DNA from: Cunninghamia lanceolata
Lineage: Eukaryota; Streptophyta; Pinopsida; Cupressales; Cupressaceae
DNA: 64,000 nt
Reading direction: 5' to 3'
Assembly (NCBI GenBank): GCA_027924645.1
Contig: BSBN01000254.1
Span: forward strand, 10,124,001 to 10,188,000
Part shown: in pieces, positions 12,460 to 23,539 of the stretch
Numbering within the stretch: position 1 is the stretch's first letter
Layout: each line of letters opens with the position of its first letter
Program-made: the position numbers and the translations under genes
Notes under the pieces: generated by a model
Seen by the model: the letters and a program-made list of their open reading frames with translations, nothing else
What the model was told of the DNA's origin: nothing
Database searches by the model: none

Positions 12460-15400
12460 GTTGTAGGTGAGAGGATATCCTTATAAACAATCTTTAATTA
12501 TGCAATCTCTTCATCCCATCATTTCTTGTCTCTTTCCAAAATTTGGATGTGACCATTTACTAAAAAGACTAATTTTTTCTGCCTTTTACACATCAAAATT
12601 TGTGCCAATTTGTGAAGCTACCTATGCTTCTGCTATAATACTGATCATTAAATCTAACTTAGGACTAATTAGTCCTCTCAACTGACACATTTTATTTTTC
12701 ATTTGATCCCTCTTATTTACAATATCACTTAACTCATTATGAATATTAATTACTTGTATTTATTTGTTGCTCACTGACTCAGCTACTAGATCAAATGATT
12801 TAGAATTATTTATTAGCTACTGTTTTAGATCCTTCACCTTTTCTTCTAGCTCTTTTGTGGCAACCGACCAAGATAGACAAAATTTATACAGGTCACTTAC
12901 TTCTTTGATAGCACTCTATATGCCTTTCATTTTATTGTCTAGTAGAGCTTTGTCATTCACTATCATAGTCTTCAACTTATTTAACCTTTTCCCATCAAAT
13001 TCTTATCTCACTTTTGTCTCAGCAGATTTCTCAAAAGATTCAAAATGCTCACTTACAAAATTTATGAGTCCTTTTAGTTGACTTATAGAAGACAAAGAGG
13101 TGTCCTTCTGATATGATGGCATCAGCTTCTCCAAAATGTTGGATGCCTCACCAATCAGTTCATTGTCTTGTATGTGAGACTTCAAAATTTCTTCTTGTGC
13201 CTTTGCTTGTATAATTGACAGCAGTTTGAATTTATGTATAGGGAACATCGAGTCCAGATTTATTAGTCCTTGAAGAAATTCAGGTTCATCTAAGACCTAT
13301 TTCTCTTTCTCCAAAAATTCTTTAATTGACTTTGCGGTGTCTCTTGCTATACCAGAGACTTCATCTTCTTGGTTTAGTTCCGAAGGATCTAAACCCATAG
13401 CTTCATTTGCACCATCCTTTTGTTCCAGTGTAGGGATTTCCTTATCCTATTTTTCTTCTTGATCATCGGCCTTATCTATCTTCTTAGTCTTCTCCATTCT
13501 TGTCTTGTCACTTGTTGGATGTTCCAGAGGAAGACTAGTCTCAATAACTGTAGTAGGTGCTTCCTTCTCTTTAGCCACTTGGTTCAAATTGACTTCCAGA
13601 ACAAATGTATCATCTCCAACATTTGTTTCATCACTATCATATACTATTGGGAGATGAAATTCTTTTAGCACTCTTAAAGTGATTTCCTCAGTCTCTTTTA
13701 CTACTTTCTCAATGTCATCTGATATGAGAGTATTCATCCTCTTCTTTGTTTTGAAATCCTTGTTGAGTGCTTTGGAGATTTCTATTTTGTCTTCAGGAGA
13801 GATCTTCGGACATAACTTTATTAGTGTATGCTCATGGAGTTTAATGTCTTTTTCCATAGTTGCTTCTTTTCTTGCAAACATAAAACTACCCAAGGTGTCT
13901 AGAAGATTGGTAATTATCTCAATAATGGCTTTGTTGTAGATGTCCATATATCTGACAAAAGTCTCAATAATTATTTTGTCTGGATCATTATACTCATCAT
14001 ACAGTTGGGATATGGGATTTAAATTTTCATCAATTGTTATGGCCTTTAGGACATCTTCAAGACTTATAGTAGCTTCTCTTGTTTGAGACTCATCTTGTCC
14101 TGGCCTTTTCTCAGGTTTTCTCTTACCAGAAGGTTTCTTTTTGCTGCTCCCAGAGGCTTTGGTTGCCTCAGTTTTCATTTTCTTCACTCCTTCATCTGAC
14201 TAAGTCTCTTCCTCATCAGCTCCTACACTAACATACATTCTACGCCCTTTGGTTTTCTATTTCTTTTGACTAGTTGCATAGGTTTCTACACTTGCAGAGG
14301 GTGTGGGATCAGAGGACATAGATGCAGTTCCTATGGAAGTAGAACCTCTAGTTCTTCTTTTTGTTACTGTTGGATTTTCTGGTTGCCTCTTAGGCTCTTC
14401 CGGAGCCTTAACTGATTTACTTTCCTTCCTTTCTTTTGCTTCTCTCTCTACTTGTGCCTTGTCTCTTGTTTCTTTGATTTTTGTTTTGGTGAAACCCCTT
14501 TTTAGAGCATAATCTTCTGCCATCTTTTGAGCCTTTCTTGAAATTTCAAGTTTTATCACCTCAACATGTATTTTTGTAGACAGTTCCTCATAAATATTTC
14601 TTGATGGGATCTCTAGGTTTTCTTAGCATATGTTGGGCATAATTTTCCAGAATTCTTCCATATACTTCATAGCCCATTGGCATAACCCATGCTATTATAG
14701 GTTCAACAACCTCCATCAAGCATTGATCTTTTGTCACAATAAAACAGATAGTGTCCTTATACTTTTCAACAACTGATCTAGGGATCCTTTCTCTATTTTG
14801 CATTGACTTCTGAAAGTTTTTGAAATAGCTCCATAGGGCTGTGTTATAGGCATCACGACTACCTATTCTAGTAATATGATTTCTAATTTGAACTGCAACG
14901 GGTTTATCACTTGTCCATAATAGATTCTTCATACCTAGCAACTCTTTCATGAAGTAGAAGAATAAATAGATAATCAACGTACCGTACTTGAATGAATATT
15001 TTTTCTCTTTGGTCTTACTTAAATTTTCCATCAGCTGTTGATGGAGCAATTCACAAAGATCATACTCTGCATCTTCTTTAACCATCTCAAATGATGTGTA
15101 AATTACAATACTAGAGACTGAATTCTCTCGATTTGAGAAATAAACTTCGTACCCAATAACCATGAACGCAAATATTACTACATGGTCTTCAATGTCATTG
15201 ATTGTTAGTGCCCTTTTGTCAAACTTAGCTCCGGTGGCTTTCATTATAATATCATTCTTTACTGCCTTCAATACAGGAATTGCACTGGTGGAATTTAATC
15301 CAACAACTGCCCTTATGGCATCCTTAGTGATCATGAATGGTTTCTCTAGCCATATGAATTCATCATGCACTCTACTCAGAACATATTGGATCCATCCATC

Positions 15401-15700
15401 CTCAGCGAATGTTGGGAAATCAACGTACTGAATGAATTTCTTTGTTTCCAATGCCTTATATTCATTTTTTAAATCATAATCCTCACCGCACAATTGATTT
15501 AGGAATAAATCTGTGAGTTTGCTATTTCCATATTCTTCTAGGGCAACATGAATATAACCCCTAACATCCTCCGCATGCATAACTCCATATGGTATATCTG
15601 AAAATGCACCTATTGGTTCTACTTTTGTTGATTTGAAAGGATGTTTCTTGAATTTTGGCCTCAGCCTTTCAGTTATATCAATCACATGTGATGTTGCCAT
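12460..15700 (-). pseudogene. E2 long non-pol ORF (globular, basic linker, coiled coil), function unknown
   Basis: Minus-strand frame of about 1,060 codons in the place where pol should be. The first 370 codons (15700-14588) are open from MATSHVIDITERL and look like a folded domain (WIQYVLSRVHDEFIWLE, FMVIGYEVYF, SFKYGTLIIYLFFYFM). A frameshift at about 14590 leads to a lysine/arginine-rich linker (14559-14257, and KKKPSGKRKPEKRPG near 14140), then a helical part (14060-13450) and a coiled coil (13248 to about 12600) with several stops. I recognise no catalytic motif and cannot name the family. Comparison with the putative plant transposon protein domain (Transposase_32) may be worthwhile, but I see no decisive motif. 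It could be a captured host gene or a retroelement-specific protein. The long open N-terminal part suggests fairly recent selection. Confidence 0.6.
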
Positions 15701-16249
15701 TTTTAAATAAATTCACAGTAGGGTTTTGAATTTGAAAAATACCTCTTTTTGCTAAATTAGGGTTTTCTTTGGTCTTGTCTTAATTTGCATTGGAAATCAC
15801 TGAGTCACTTGGAATTTCACTTTAGATACCCTTAAACACTTGAATGATTAAATGCAAAGTGATTAATCTTTTACGAATCCAAGCCTTTTAACCCCTTGAG
15901 GCCTTAACTTAATCGTCATAAATGCGGTCTTTCAAAAAGCTGCCAAACACTTGTCTAACAACCACAGTCAATCCATATTGCTCCACATTAGATCTTTCTC
16001 TACTAGAATTTCTTTCAGAGGTTTTGTCATAGAGTTCTTCACAACATATACCTTAGTGCCAGATTCTAGCACTAACTTTCTAGCTGGGGGCTTTGGATTT
16101 TCAACATAGCTCCCCTTGAGCCAAAGCTCACAAATTTACTTCTCGAAGAAAGTATCTGCACCAGATGCTAGTGCAGATCCATCCTTGACTTAAATTACTT
16201 CTTTCTTGATCCAGATCTTGTCCATTTCTTTCTTAATTTCAACCGGATC
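15701..16249 (-). other. E2 spacer between gag part and long ORF
   Basis: No long frame. On the minus strand the part near 16200-16020 still looks like a gag tail (KPPARKLVLESGTKVYVV) with stops. The part nearest 15701 is AT-rich and would be the leader of the long ORF. Confidence 0.45.
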
Positions 16250-17280
16250 AACATTTTCCTATTCCCTTATCATTCCTCTACTCTGTTTTCCTTTCTTCAT
16301 CATAGTAGTTTCTTTTCACATTCTTACTTCTACAAAATCTTGCAACATGTCCAAACTTGTTGCAATTGTAGCACACAATGTTTCCCTATCCTTGATTCCT
16401 TCCTCTTAATGAATTCATCCTTGATTTGCATTGATTAGTCATGTGTCCAAATCTATTCAAAGCAAAACATCTTTCATTGAATGATTGAGTATTCCTTGAA
16501 TTGTGAAAGCCATTTCTTCCCAGACTTCTGCTTTCATTTGATCTATGACCAATTTTCTTGCAATTGAAACATTGACTAGAGAATGATGGAACATTGTGAT
16601 TTATTCTACTCCTACACTGAGTAGCTTTATGACCAAACTTTTTGCAATTAAAACAATGGCCATTGAAAGATGGGTACCTTTGGGCATTTGGCTATCTGAC
16701 TGGAGGTCTTCTAGGTCTTCTTCTTTGATTCTTGAATTGGTTCCCTTTGTTTTGCTTCATCTAAAAGTTTTCTTGTCCTGATTTTGAACTTTCTCCTTTC
16801 TCAAATACTAAGCCTTGCTTGCCATCAGAACTCTTTTGACTAGAAATCATCTCATCAAGTTTTGTAGAACTTATCTTGAACTTTTCTTCATAGCTCTTGG
16901 CTTTTTCCAAGTCTATTTTTAGGCTTACAACTTCTTTTTCCAGTTTGACACATTCTTCTATCTTTCTTTATACCATCAGATTTAGATCTTCCTCTGCGTT
17001 ATCTCTTTCTATAACTTCCACTTTCAAATCACCTAGTGTCTCATTTGCTGATATCAATTGTTCACTAACATCTTTGTATTTTTCTATGAATCTCTTGACT
17101 TGTTCTTTTAGATTTAGAATGCATTCATCAACTTCTTGAATGTTATCCTTTAGATCCCTGATTTCTACTTTAGATTTTTCAAGATCAATAAGAGCTGCTT
17201 CAAGTTCAACATTGTTTGAGAGATTTCTAAATCTTTTGGCTGCCATGAGTAAACTTTCCCAAATCTTCCTCAAGCTGTTA
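16250..17280 (-). pseudogene. E2 gag-like protein: coiled coil plus four zinc knuckles
   Basis: The minus-strand frame from about 17273 gives a coiled coil (ELEAALIDLEKSKVEIRDLK, then KLEKEVVSLKIDLEKAKSYE) followed by TKLDEMISSQKSSDGKQGL, as in the gag C-termini of some copia elements. A basic tract follows, then four CCHC-like knuckles in a row between about 16650 and 16340: CFNCKKFGHKATQC, CFNCKKIGHRSNES (last Cys lost), CFALNRFGHMTNQC (second Cys lost) and CYNCNKFGHVARFC. A nucleic-acid-binding role follows from the family. The usual N-terminal UBN2 gag core is absent, since only about 30 bases separate the primer site from the coiled coil. Stops are present. Confidence 0.7.
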
Positions 17281-17293
17281 GGCTTCGTCCAAT

Positions 17294-17312
17294 GAACCTT
17301 GCTCTGATACCA
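17294..17312 (-). other. E2 primer-binding site
   Basis: The minus strand reads TGGTATCAGAGCAAGGTTC, complementary to initiator tRNA-Met, two bases inside the LTR end CTCTCAACA. Confidence 0.9.
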
Positions 17313-17314
17313 AT

Positions 17315-18820
17315 TGTTGAGAGTAAGGAATTCTAAGAGGGGGGGTGAATTAGTATTCTATACAACCACTTCTTAACTTCTTTATTGATCCTATTTCCAA
17401 AATTAATAACATGAAAGTATAACAAGCATAAGAACAACAACCATAAAGACATAACACATAGACACTAGGATTTACATGAAAAACTCAAAAAGGGAAAAAC
17501 CATGGTGAGTGTTAGCACACAATATATTATGATAGCACAGTACTAAATTACAAGAAGGCTCACTGTCTTAGGGCTGACTGCCCATGACTCATTGCCCTAT
17601 GAAGAAGTGCTCACTACACAAAGGATTACTTCCAAGAGAGAAGAAGATAGAAGAAGGATTGACTTACTACTAGAAGATGAACTACTGTAAATGCATCTAT
17701 CATATGCTGGATCATAGTTCCATTGAAGGTTCAATACACAGATTCAAAGGTCTTCATTGATTCAGCCTTGCTTCTCAACTTAACTACATATACTCTATTC
17801 TCTGCCCTTGTTTAACCTTTTCTACTCTGCACTTTGCTCATAATCCTTCACACTTTTTGATTCACACACCACACACACTTCTACATTGCAATCCATCAAG
17901 TATTTATATCCGCAACAAGATTCATTTCATAATCAGGTCAGCAAGGTAGGAATGAAGCTTGTATGTAATGTATTCTACGTTGTCGGCTTGATCATGTGTA
18001 CAAACAATAATGTGGATCCAAAAAATTACTATATAATCTTCATACAAGTTAGCACCACATATATAATCGCTTAGATTTATTATTCAAGCAATATACCTTC
18101 TCTGCATAAAGATCTAACTGCCTGTCGGCTTGTCTCATGCTTGACCTACTCAACTGTCACACCAAAATTCTTACTGCAGACCAAAAAATCACATAAACCA
18201 TTCCTCATACCTCACAGATCATATCTTACCAACTGTAGGTCATGATGTCCTTATGTGGTGAAATGCAAAACTTAGAATTGACTCTTTTGCCTTGGTGAAG
18301 TACTGGCAATACCAATTGCTGGAACTTGGAATTTTGTAGACAATCTTCCAGATCACTTCAGACTCTGTAAATCATCAATTGTATGCTTTTGACACCTATC
18401 CATACTACCTCAAAATTGCATACAAATACAATCAGTTGCAGAGAAATGCGGACCAAAATACTCATGCACTCTCAACTATTCCTGACTTAACTGAATTCAC
18501 CCAGCCTTAGGCCAATCACAACTTGACTTCCAAAAGTCAACAAGACTTGCAATCTTGAATATAACCCCTTCAAACAATTTTGAATAACATACCTGAACTG
18601 CATACCTTGACCATCATGTGTGGAGGAATACCATTTGAGTCTGTGTTGTCAGTACTTAGCCATTTTGCTTCAGTCTTTTGTGTCCAGACCATAACCTTGT
18701 ATGTAGACTGTTCCAAGTTGAGTTCCCAATCATGCTTAGCTCCATCAAGCTTGGTTTACCTTGTTGCCATCAATGACAACATTACCCAATCAACAATGTC
18801 TCTTGACTATGTTGCCAACA
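17315..18820 (-). repeat. E2 5' LTR
   Basis: The + strand copy starts TGTTGAGAGTAAGG and ends TGTTGCCAACA; it pairs with 10755-12223. The hairpin motif is at 17471-17508. The minus-strand block ATTGTG(T/A)GCTAACACTCACC before the hairpin is also found in S2 on the opposite strand (19220-19238), so E2 and S2 LTRs are related. Confidence 0.9.
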
Positions 18821-19439
18821 AATGTATGTTTGCGAACCTTGGATATTGATCCAATGGTTGATGATTGTAATGCCGACCTTGATGTAAATTCCAAGGTTGA
18901 TGAGTTGTATAAAAACATGTAATGAAGTCAAGAATCAGTGTGAAAAGTACAAAAATGAAAAGATAACTGTGAAGTGTAAAAGCAACTCGAAGAGTAGAGG
19001 ATACTTATTGTGCTTCAATGGAATTGAACCTTGGCATAGTATAGATGCTACTATCTTACTTCACCAATTTTGGTAGTGAGCCACCCACCAATAGTGAGCC
19101 ACCCCATTGGCAGTTAGCCACCCCATTGGTAGTGAGCCTCTTCTTGTAGTGAGCATTTTTGGCAATGATCCCTAAGGCAGTGAGCCTCTGATTTTTGGTA
19201 TTATTATAACATATTATATTGTGAGCTAACACTCACCATGGTTTTTCTCCTATGGGGTTTTCCATGTAAAAATCTAGTGTCTCCTATGTTGAATGTGTAA
19301 ATGTGTTTAAGTTTCTATTTCATGCTTTCATGATTAAAATACAAACACATTATTGATTGGTAGATGCGTTATTGTTTTGAAATATTGGTCACAATTGATT
19401 CATCCCCCTCTCAGTTGTATTGCACTTTTCAACATAACC

Positions 19440-20076
19440 AACTAGAGATCTAGAGGTAACTCAACATCTATTTAAGACTCTCACACACAATCTCAATCTC
19501 AAGCTTTTGATATATAGGAGATACTGTAATACAAAAAACCATCAATGGTAACTACAAAACCATGAGACAAAACCTCCCAAAAGTGGCACACAAATTATAT
19601 CGAAGAAAAGATTCCTTGTGATGTGCCAAAATACACACCAACACGTGTAACTCTCCCCTTTACAACACTTTTAAGTGTCCAACATATTTTCACATTTCTC
19701 AAAATAGGAGGCCCAACTTCTAGAGGCCATAAATTTTAATTTGGGTGTCTTATTGATGAACTATTTAATGCATTAGAAAGATCGTGAAGAGATATATGCC
19801 TCTTTAACCAAATTGGTTACTTATGACAACTTTTGGGACCAAAAAAGGGCTCTAGATGCCTCAAAATTGACTTTGAAACTTTTTCAGGCATTTTAAAATA
19901 TTGAAAACTTTAATAACTTGATATCCAAACATGACCTTGGGTTGAAACTCACCCAAAATATTTATTTGGTAATTTTATAGATTTGGGGAAAATTTCAAAC
20001 CCATACGTGCTCAAATGCAAACTTACTATAAATAGTAACCTTTTGTAACTACAAGGTTGAGACACCTTTCCTAACA
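19440..20076 (-). repeat. E1 5' LTR, outer (U3) part
   Basis: Continues the LTR interrupted at 9944 and ends at 20076 with the minus-strand start TGTTAGGAAAGGTGTC. The part from about 19520 pairs with the 3' LTR at 3826-4383. With 9693-9944 the full LTR is about 0.89 kb. Confidence 0.85.
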
Positions 20077-21507
20077 ATTTTTTTTTATGTATTATCATTA
20101 ATTTTCGTATTGAATTGATAATGGTCTTTGCATCCCTTTATTTTATTTTGAAAACAATTAGTCTCATATCATAAGTTATATGAATTTGCAATCTTGAAGT
20201 TATATGTAGTTACATTATTAAATTTCTACATAAAATGCTGCTACATTATTAATTTGTCTTATTATAGGTTAAGATTTGTGAATCATTATCCCTTCATTTT
20301 TTTATGTGTCAATTATTTGTTAAGAAGTTTGTTGTGAAGATTCAATAAAGTAGTCTCTTTCTTTCATGGTGAAATCCTTGAAACATTTTTCATCAAATGT
20401 GTCAAATCTAAGTAACCATTCATGTGCATGTTGTTAGAATTTCTTAAAATTATTTCGTTCTTTTGAGTTTCCTTTTCCTTTGGTATTTTTAGGTTACAAA
20501 TACCCCAAAAACCAAATATTTATAATATGAGGGAGTTGCCCCTCCAAATGTAAAGGAATTTTTTAAAATAATAACAACTTCTCTAACTATTAGGTCATTT
20601 GCACTATATGTTCGGTGAGTCATATCAAGAATTTGCAATGAAAAATTTGTTTACCAACTAACATGATCTTCCTTCAACCAATTGCACTCTATGGGGTTAA
20701 TCATGAAAGTATAATAGAAAAGTGACTCAACAAAATTAGATGATCTAATATATTCATAATGTGAGATCTAATTTGATACCTTGAGAGCCTCATGTGATGA
20801 CCAATAAAATGACTCATGTAAATAGCTATAATCATGAAAGTACATGTGAAAATTATATGCCCAAAAAAATGGGCAAAATAGCACAATGGATATTATGAAT
20901 GAGGATAGAAAAATCATGGTTCCCCCAATATTATGATAAGGTAATGAAAGCTCAATTGCTAACGCTTTAAAAGAAAAATATGGAAATGTAAGATCATAAA
21001 GTGTTAAATCATTAAATTTGTATGTGACATGACTTAAATGGTGTAGAATCAATAAAAAATAGAGCATGGGTAGTCCACAAATGTGTCATAATAAGTAAAT
21101 AAGAACCATGAATCAATATGGTCATCAATATGTATCATATATCATGAGGTATCTTTTGGATCTCAAAGTTGTGGCTCAACAAATCCTAGAGAAAATAATC
21201 AATATCAAGGTAGGGAGATGAGATTAACCTAGATACAAAGGATTTCATCCACATACAAGATAATGATTAGTATCTAATTACCAATAATTTAAGAACAAAC
21301 ATAGTAATCTTATGTTATCCTAACAAAACTCCTTTTTAGTGCAAATGCATCAAACCTATGGTACCACATGCAAGGTTATTACAAGTTTCAAACCATATAG
21401 TGAGTAAAACATATAATGACATCTTTAACCTAAAAACCAACCACAAAACCATTAGGCTATCATATATAAATCATCTCTTCAATATCCCCATGCAATAAAG
21501 TAGTTTT
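20077..21507. other. AT-rich sequence, no gene seen
   Basis: Flanks E1 on its 5' side. Short frames on both strands (for example 20701-21067) lack family motifs and look like chance frames in AT-rich DNA. Confidence 0.5.
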
Positions 21508-23535
21508 TGTTGGCAATATGTGTTGTCATTGATGTCAACACTCAGTTTGTGTTTGTTTGATGTGGTTGAGGTGTTTTATTATGTGGTAACAAAGATGCAG
21601 TGATGTTTTTGATGTTCCTGGTTGGGTGTTCATATGTCTTGTGATGTTGTTGATGTTCATAGTTGGGTGTTCATGTCTTGTGTTGGCAGAGAAAGTGATT
21701 AATGAGTAACACAGATGATATCATGATGATACTTTAAGATGGGAATTAGAAGCACCATGATGAGGCTTTAAGATGAGAATTAGAAGCACTAACAAGAGGA
21801 TTAGAAGTGTTGTTGCTTGTTTCTATTAGAACTTGGTTGGAGTTGAATGTAGTTTGGTTGATAGTATTTGTAGCCTATCCTTCAGTTGCCAATCTTTGAG
21901 AAGTTTTCCACATTTCTCTGTTGATGATGTTGTGATCCCACAGTTTGGAAGATAGCTTAATGTGATGTCAAGGCATGTATGATTCAAGTTTCATGCTTTT
22001 TAGATTTTCAAAAAGGTATTTTACAAATGATAGTTTTAAGATAGTGTTGTCTCTATGAAGGTGTTCTCAGTGGTGTAGAGTTTTGCTCTGCATTCCTCCA
22101 TGTTTGAAGTTATGGTCTTGCGGTTTACAGGTAAAGCTAATCATGTTTTGAAGATGATATTTCCAAGAGTTCAAGTTATTAAACCCTCCACAGTAAAAGT
22201 TATGAGTGAAAGAGTTTTGGTATGTGTTCTGGCAGAGTAAAGAGATGATGAAGACCTGTTGGAATGCTTTGCATTCCTCCACAAATGAATCTTTGGTCAT
22301 ATAATTTTGTGGACATGTTCAGGGATGTACAATTCATTCTTCTTTACAATATCAAGTGTTTTGGTGGTCCACAAGTTTAGTTTTTCTAATGACAGTGAGA
22401 AACAAATAGTTCTAGTTGCCTGATTATTCCTAGGTCACACGATTGAAGGTGAGTAGCACAAATCCTTGTTGTGTGGAGTTCAAGGAATGTTTTAAGGTTA
22501 TGTGTGGGTCATGCAAACTCATATAGAAGAATTTCATGAAGATCCTCCTCGTTTCTAGTACCACACAATGTTTCCAAGTTAGAATTGTTGTTGTTGTAAT
22601 CAAGCTTCATACTTTCTTTCTTAAAGGCGACCTAATTCAAATGTGCGAAGCATGAAATTGTTATTTCTTGAAGGATGATATTGTGATGAATGTTTTGGTC
22701 CTGATTAAGTGTGGATTAGAGTCTGCAAGGCATGGTTCTTTTGTTGGTATTGCATGTAGTCCCATTTAGGACCTGCCCTCTACACGTTTCATGGTAATGA
22801 TTGATCTTTGGCTAAATTGTAAATTGTAATATTCTTATTTCTAGCGATCAAGCAATGTAATCAATGTAATATCATGTATATATTGTAAACCTAGTTGATC
22901 TAAGTGTAGTGTGATTGCATGATTACGAATATAAGTATGTGAAGAACAAAATATGAATGCATTATGATGTGCAATTGAAGGAGAAAGAGTAGAAGCAATA
23001 AGGATTGTCTAGATTCATTCTAAAGATATATTTGTGATAGAAAATAAGTGAAGAGTGTGCCGAATTGATTTAGTCATCTCAAGAGGAGTGAAAAAGGTAG
23101 AAGTGCAATTATCAAAGGTTTGAGCTTCATTATCAGTTTCAGACAGTAGAAGGACTGTCATGCTATAATAATTTTTGAGCTTGTTCTTAGTTTATGGAGT
23201 AGTTTCTTCCTTGGGTAGTAGCTCTAAAACAAAGTTAGTAGGGAGTTGTAGCTTTCTTTGGAGTGACCATAAAACATTTTTTTAGGGAGTAGTTGCTTCC
23301 TTGGGTTGTATCTCTAAAACAAATTCAACATGGAGTAGTAACTTCCTTGGGTTGTAGCCCTAAAAAAGTTGTAATCTTTTATAGCAGTGAGATTCATATA
23401 TTGTGAGTTAATCCTCACTGTGTTTTTTCCCTTCTTGGGGTTTTCCACGTACATCTGGTTATATGTGTTGTTGTGCATTGTGTTGATCTGTTATGTGTCT
23501 TTTGATGTTGTAATGTTTAAGTTTAAATATGCTAT
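21508..23535 (+). mobile_element. S3: long LTR, truncated at its 3' end
   Basis: It starts TGTTGGCAATATGTG then TTGTCATTGATGTCAAC, the same opening as S1 and S2. It contains a duplicated block of about 45 bases at 21600-21690 (TTGATGTTC..GGTTGGGTGTTCAT twice), about three units ending CTTCCTTGGGTTGTA..CTCTAAAA at 23200-23370, and the hairpin motif at 23414-23453. The expected terminal CAG..CAACA is missing; instead the sequence passes near 23535 into a receptor-kinase fragment. No target duplication can be set. Confidence 0.65.
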
Positions 23536-23539
23536 GGAG

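Larger units (their letters stand above)
10750..18825 (-). mobile_element. E2: LTR retrotransposon with gag remnant and long non-pol ORF
   Basis: It has two LTRs (10755-12223 and 17315-18820), a primer site for initiator tRNA-Met (17294-17312) and a polypurine tract (12224-12235), all consistent with minus-strand orientation. A target duplication CATGT/AATGT lies at 10750-10754 and 18821-18825. The 5.1 kb internal region has a coiled-coil and zinc-knuckle gag part followed by a reading frame of about 1,060 codons. No protease, reverse transcriptase, RNase H or integrase motif was found in any frame. It must therefore have been mobilised by enzymes from another element. It resembles the classes called LARD or TR-GAG, with the addition of an unexplained long ORF. 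Confidence 0.85.
9940..19439 (+). mobile_element. S2: solo LTR inserted in E1 5' LTR, split by E2
   Basis: S2 begins TGTTGTAAGTATGAG at 9945 and ends TTGCACTTTTCAACA at 19434. It is flanked by TAACT (9940-9944) and TAACC (19435-19439), a target duplication with one change. Its own sequence is 9945-10749 plus 18826-19434, about 1.4 kb; the rest is E2. The 3' part holds six imperfect units of an AGTGAGCCACCCCATTGG type (19070-19195), the hairpin motif at 19233-19270 and the terminal CATCCCCCTCTCAG stretch. It has no internal region or genes. Confidence 0.85.
3826..20076 (-). mobile_element. E1: degenerate Ty1/copia element, interrupted by S1 and S2
   Basis: Order on the minus strand is 5' LTR (split), primer site, gag, zinc knuckle, protease, integrase, reverse transcriptase, RNase H, polypurine tract, 3' LTR; this is the copia order. 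Its proteins are close to those of E5 and E6, and the LTR starts TGTTAGGAAAGGTGTC, related to the E5 start. Two younger insertions break it: solo LTR S1 at 7387-8471 and solo LTR S2 (with E2 inside) at 9945-19434. Removing these leaves an element of about 5.7 kb. The outer end of the 3' LTR is missing, so its own target duplication cannot be read. Many stops make it non-coding. Confidence 0.85.

Noticed and set aside
7405..21545. The recurring word GTTGTCATTGATG(T/G)C at 7414, 9970 and 21522 as a regulatory signal
   Set aside because: It is simply the conserved start of the S1, S2 and S3 LTRs.
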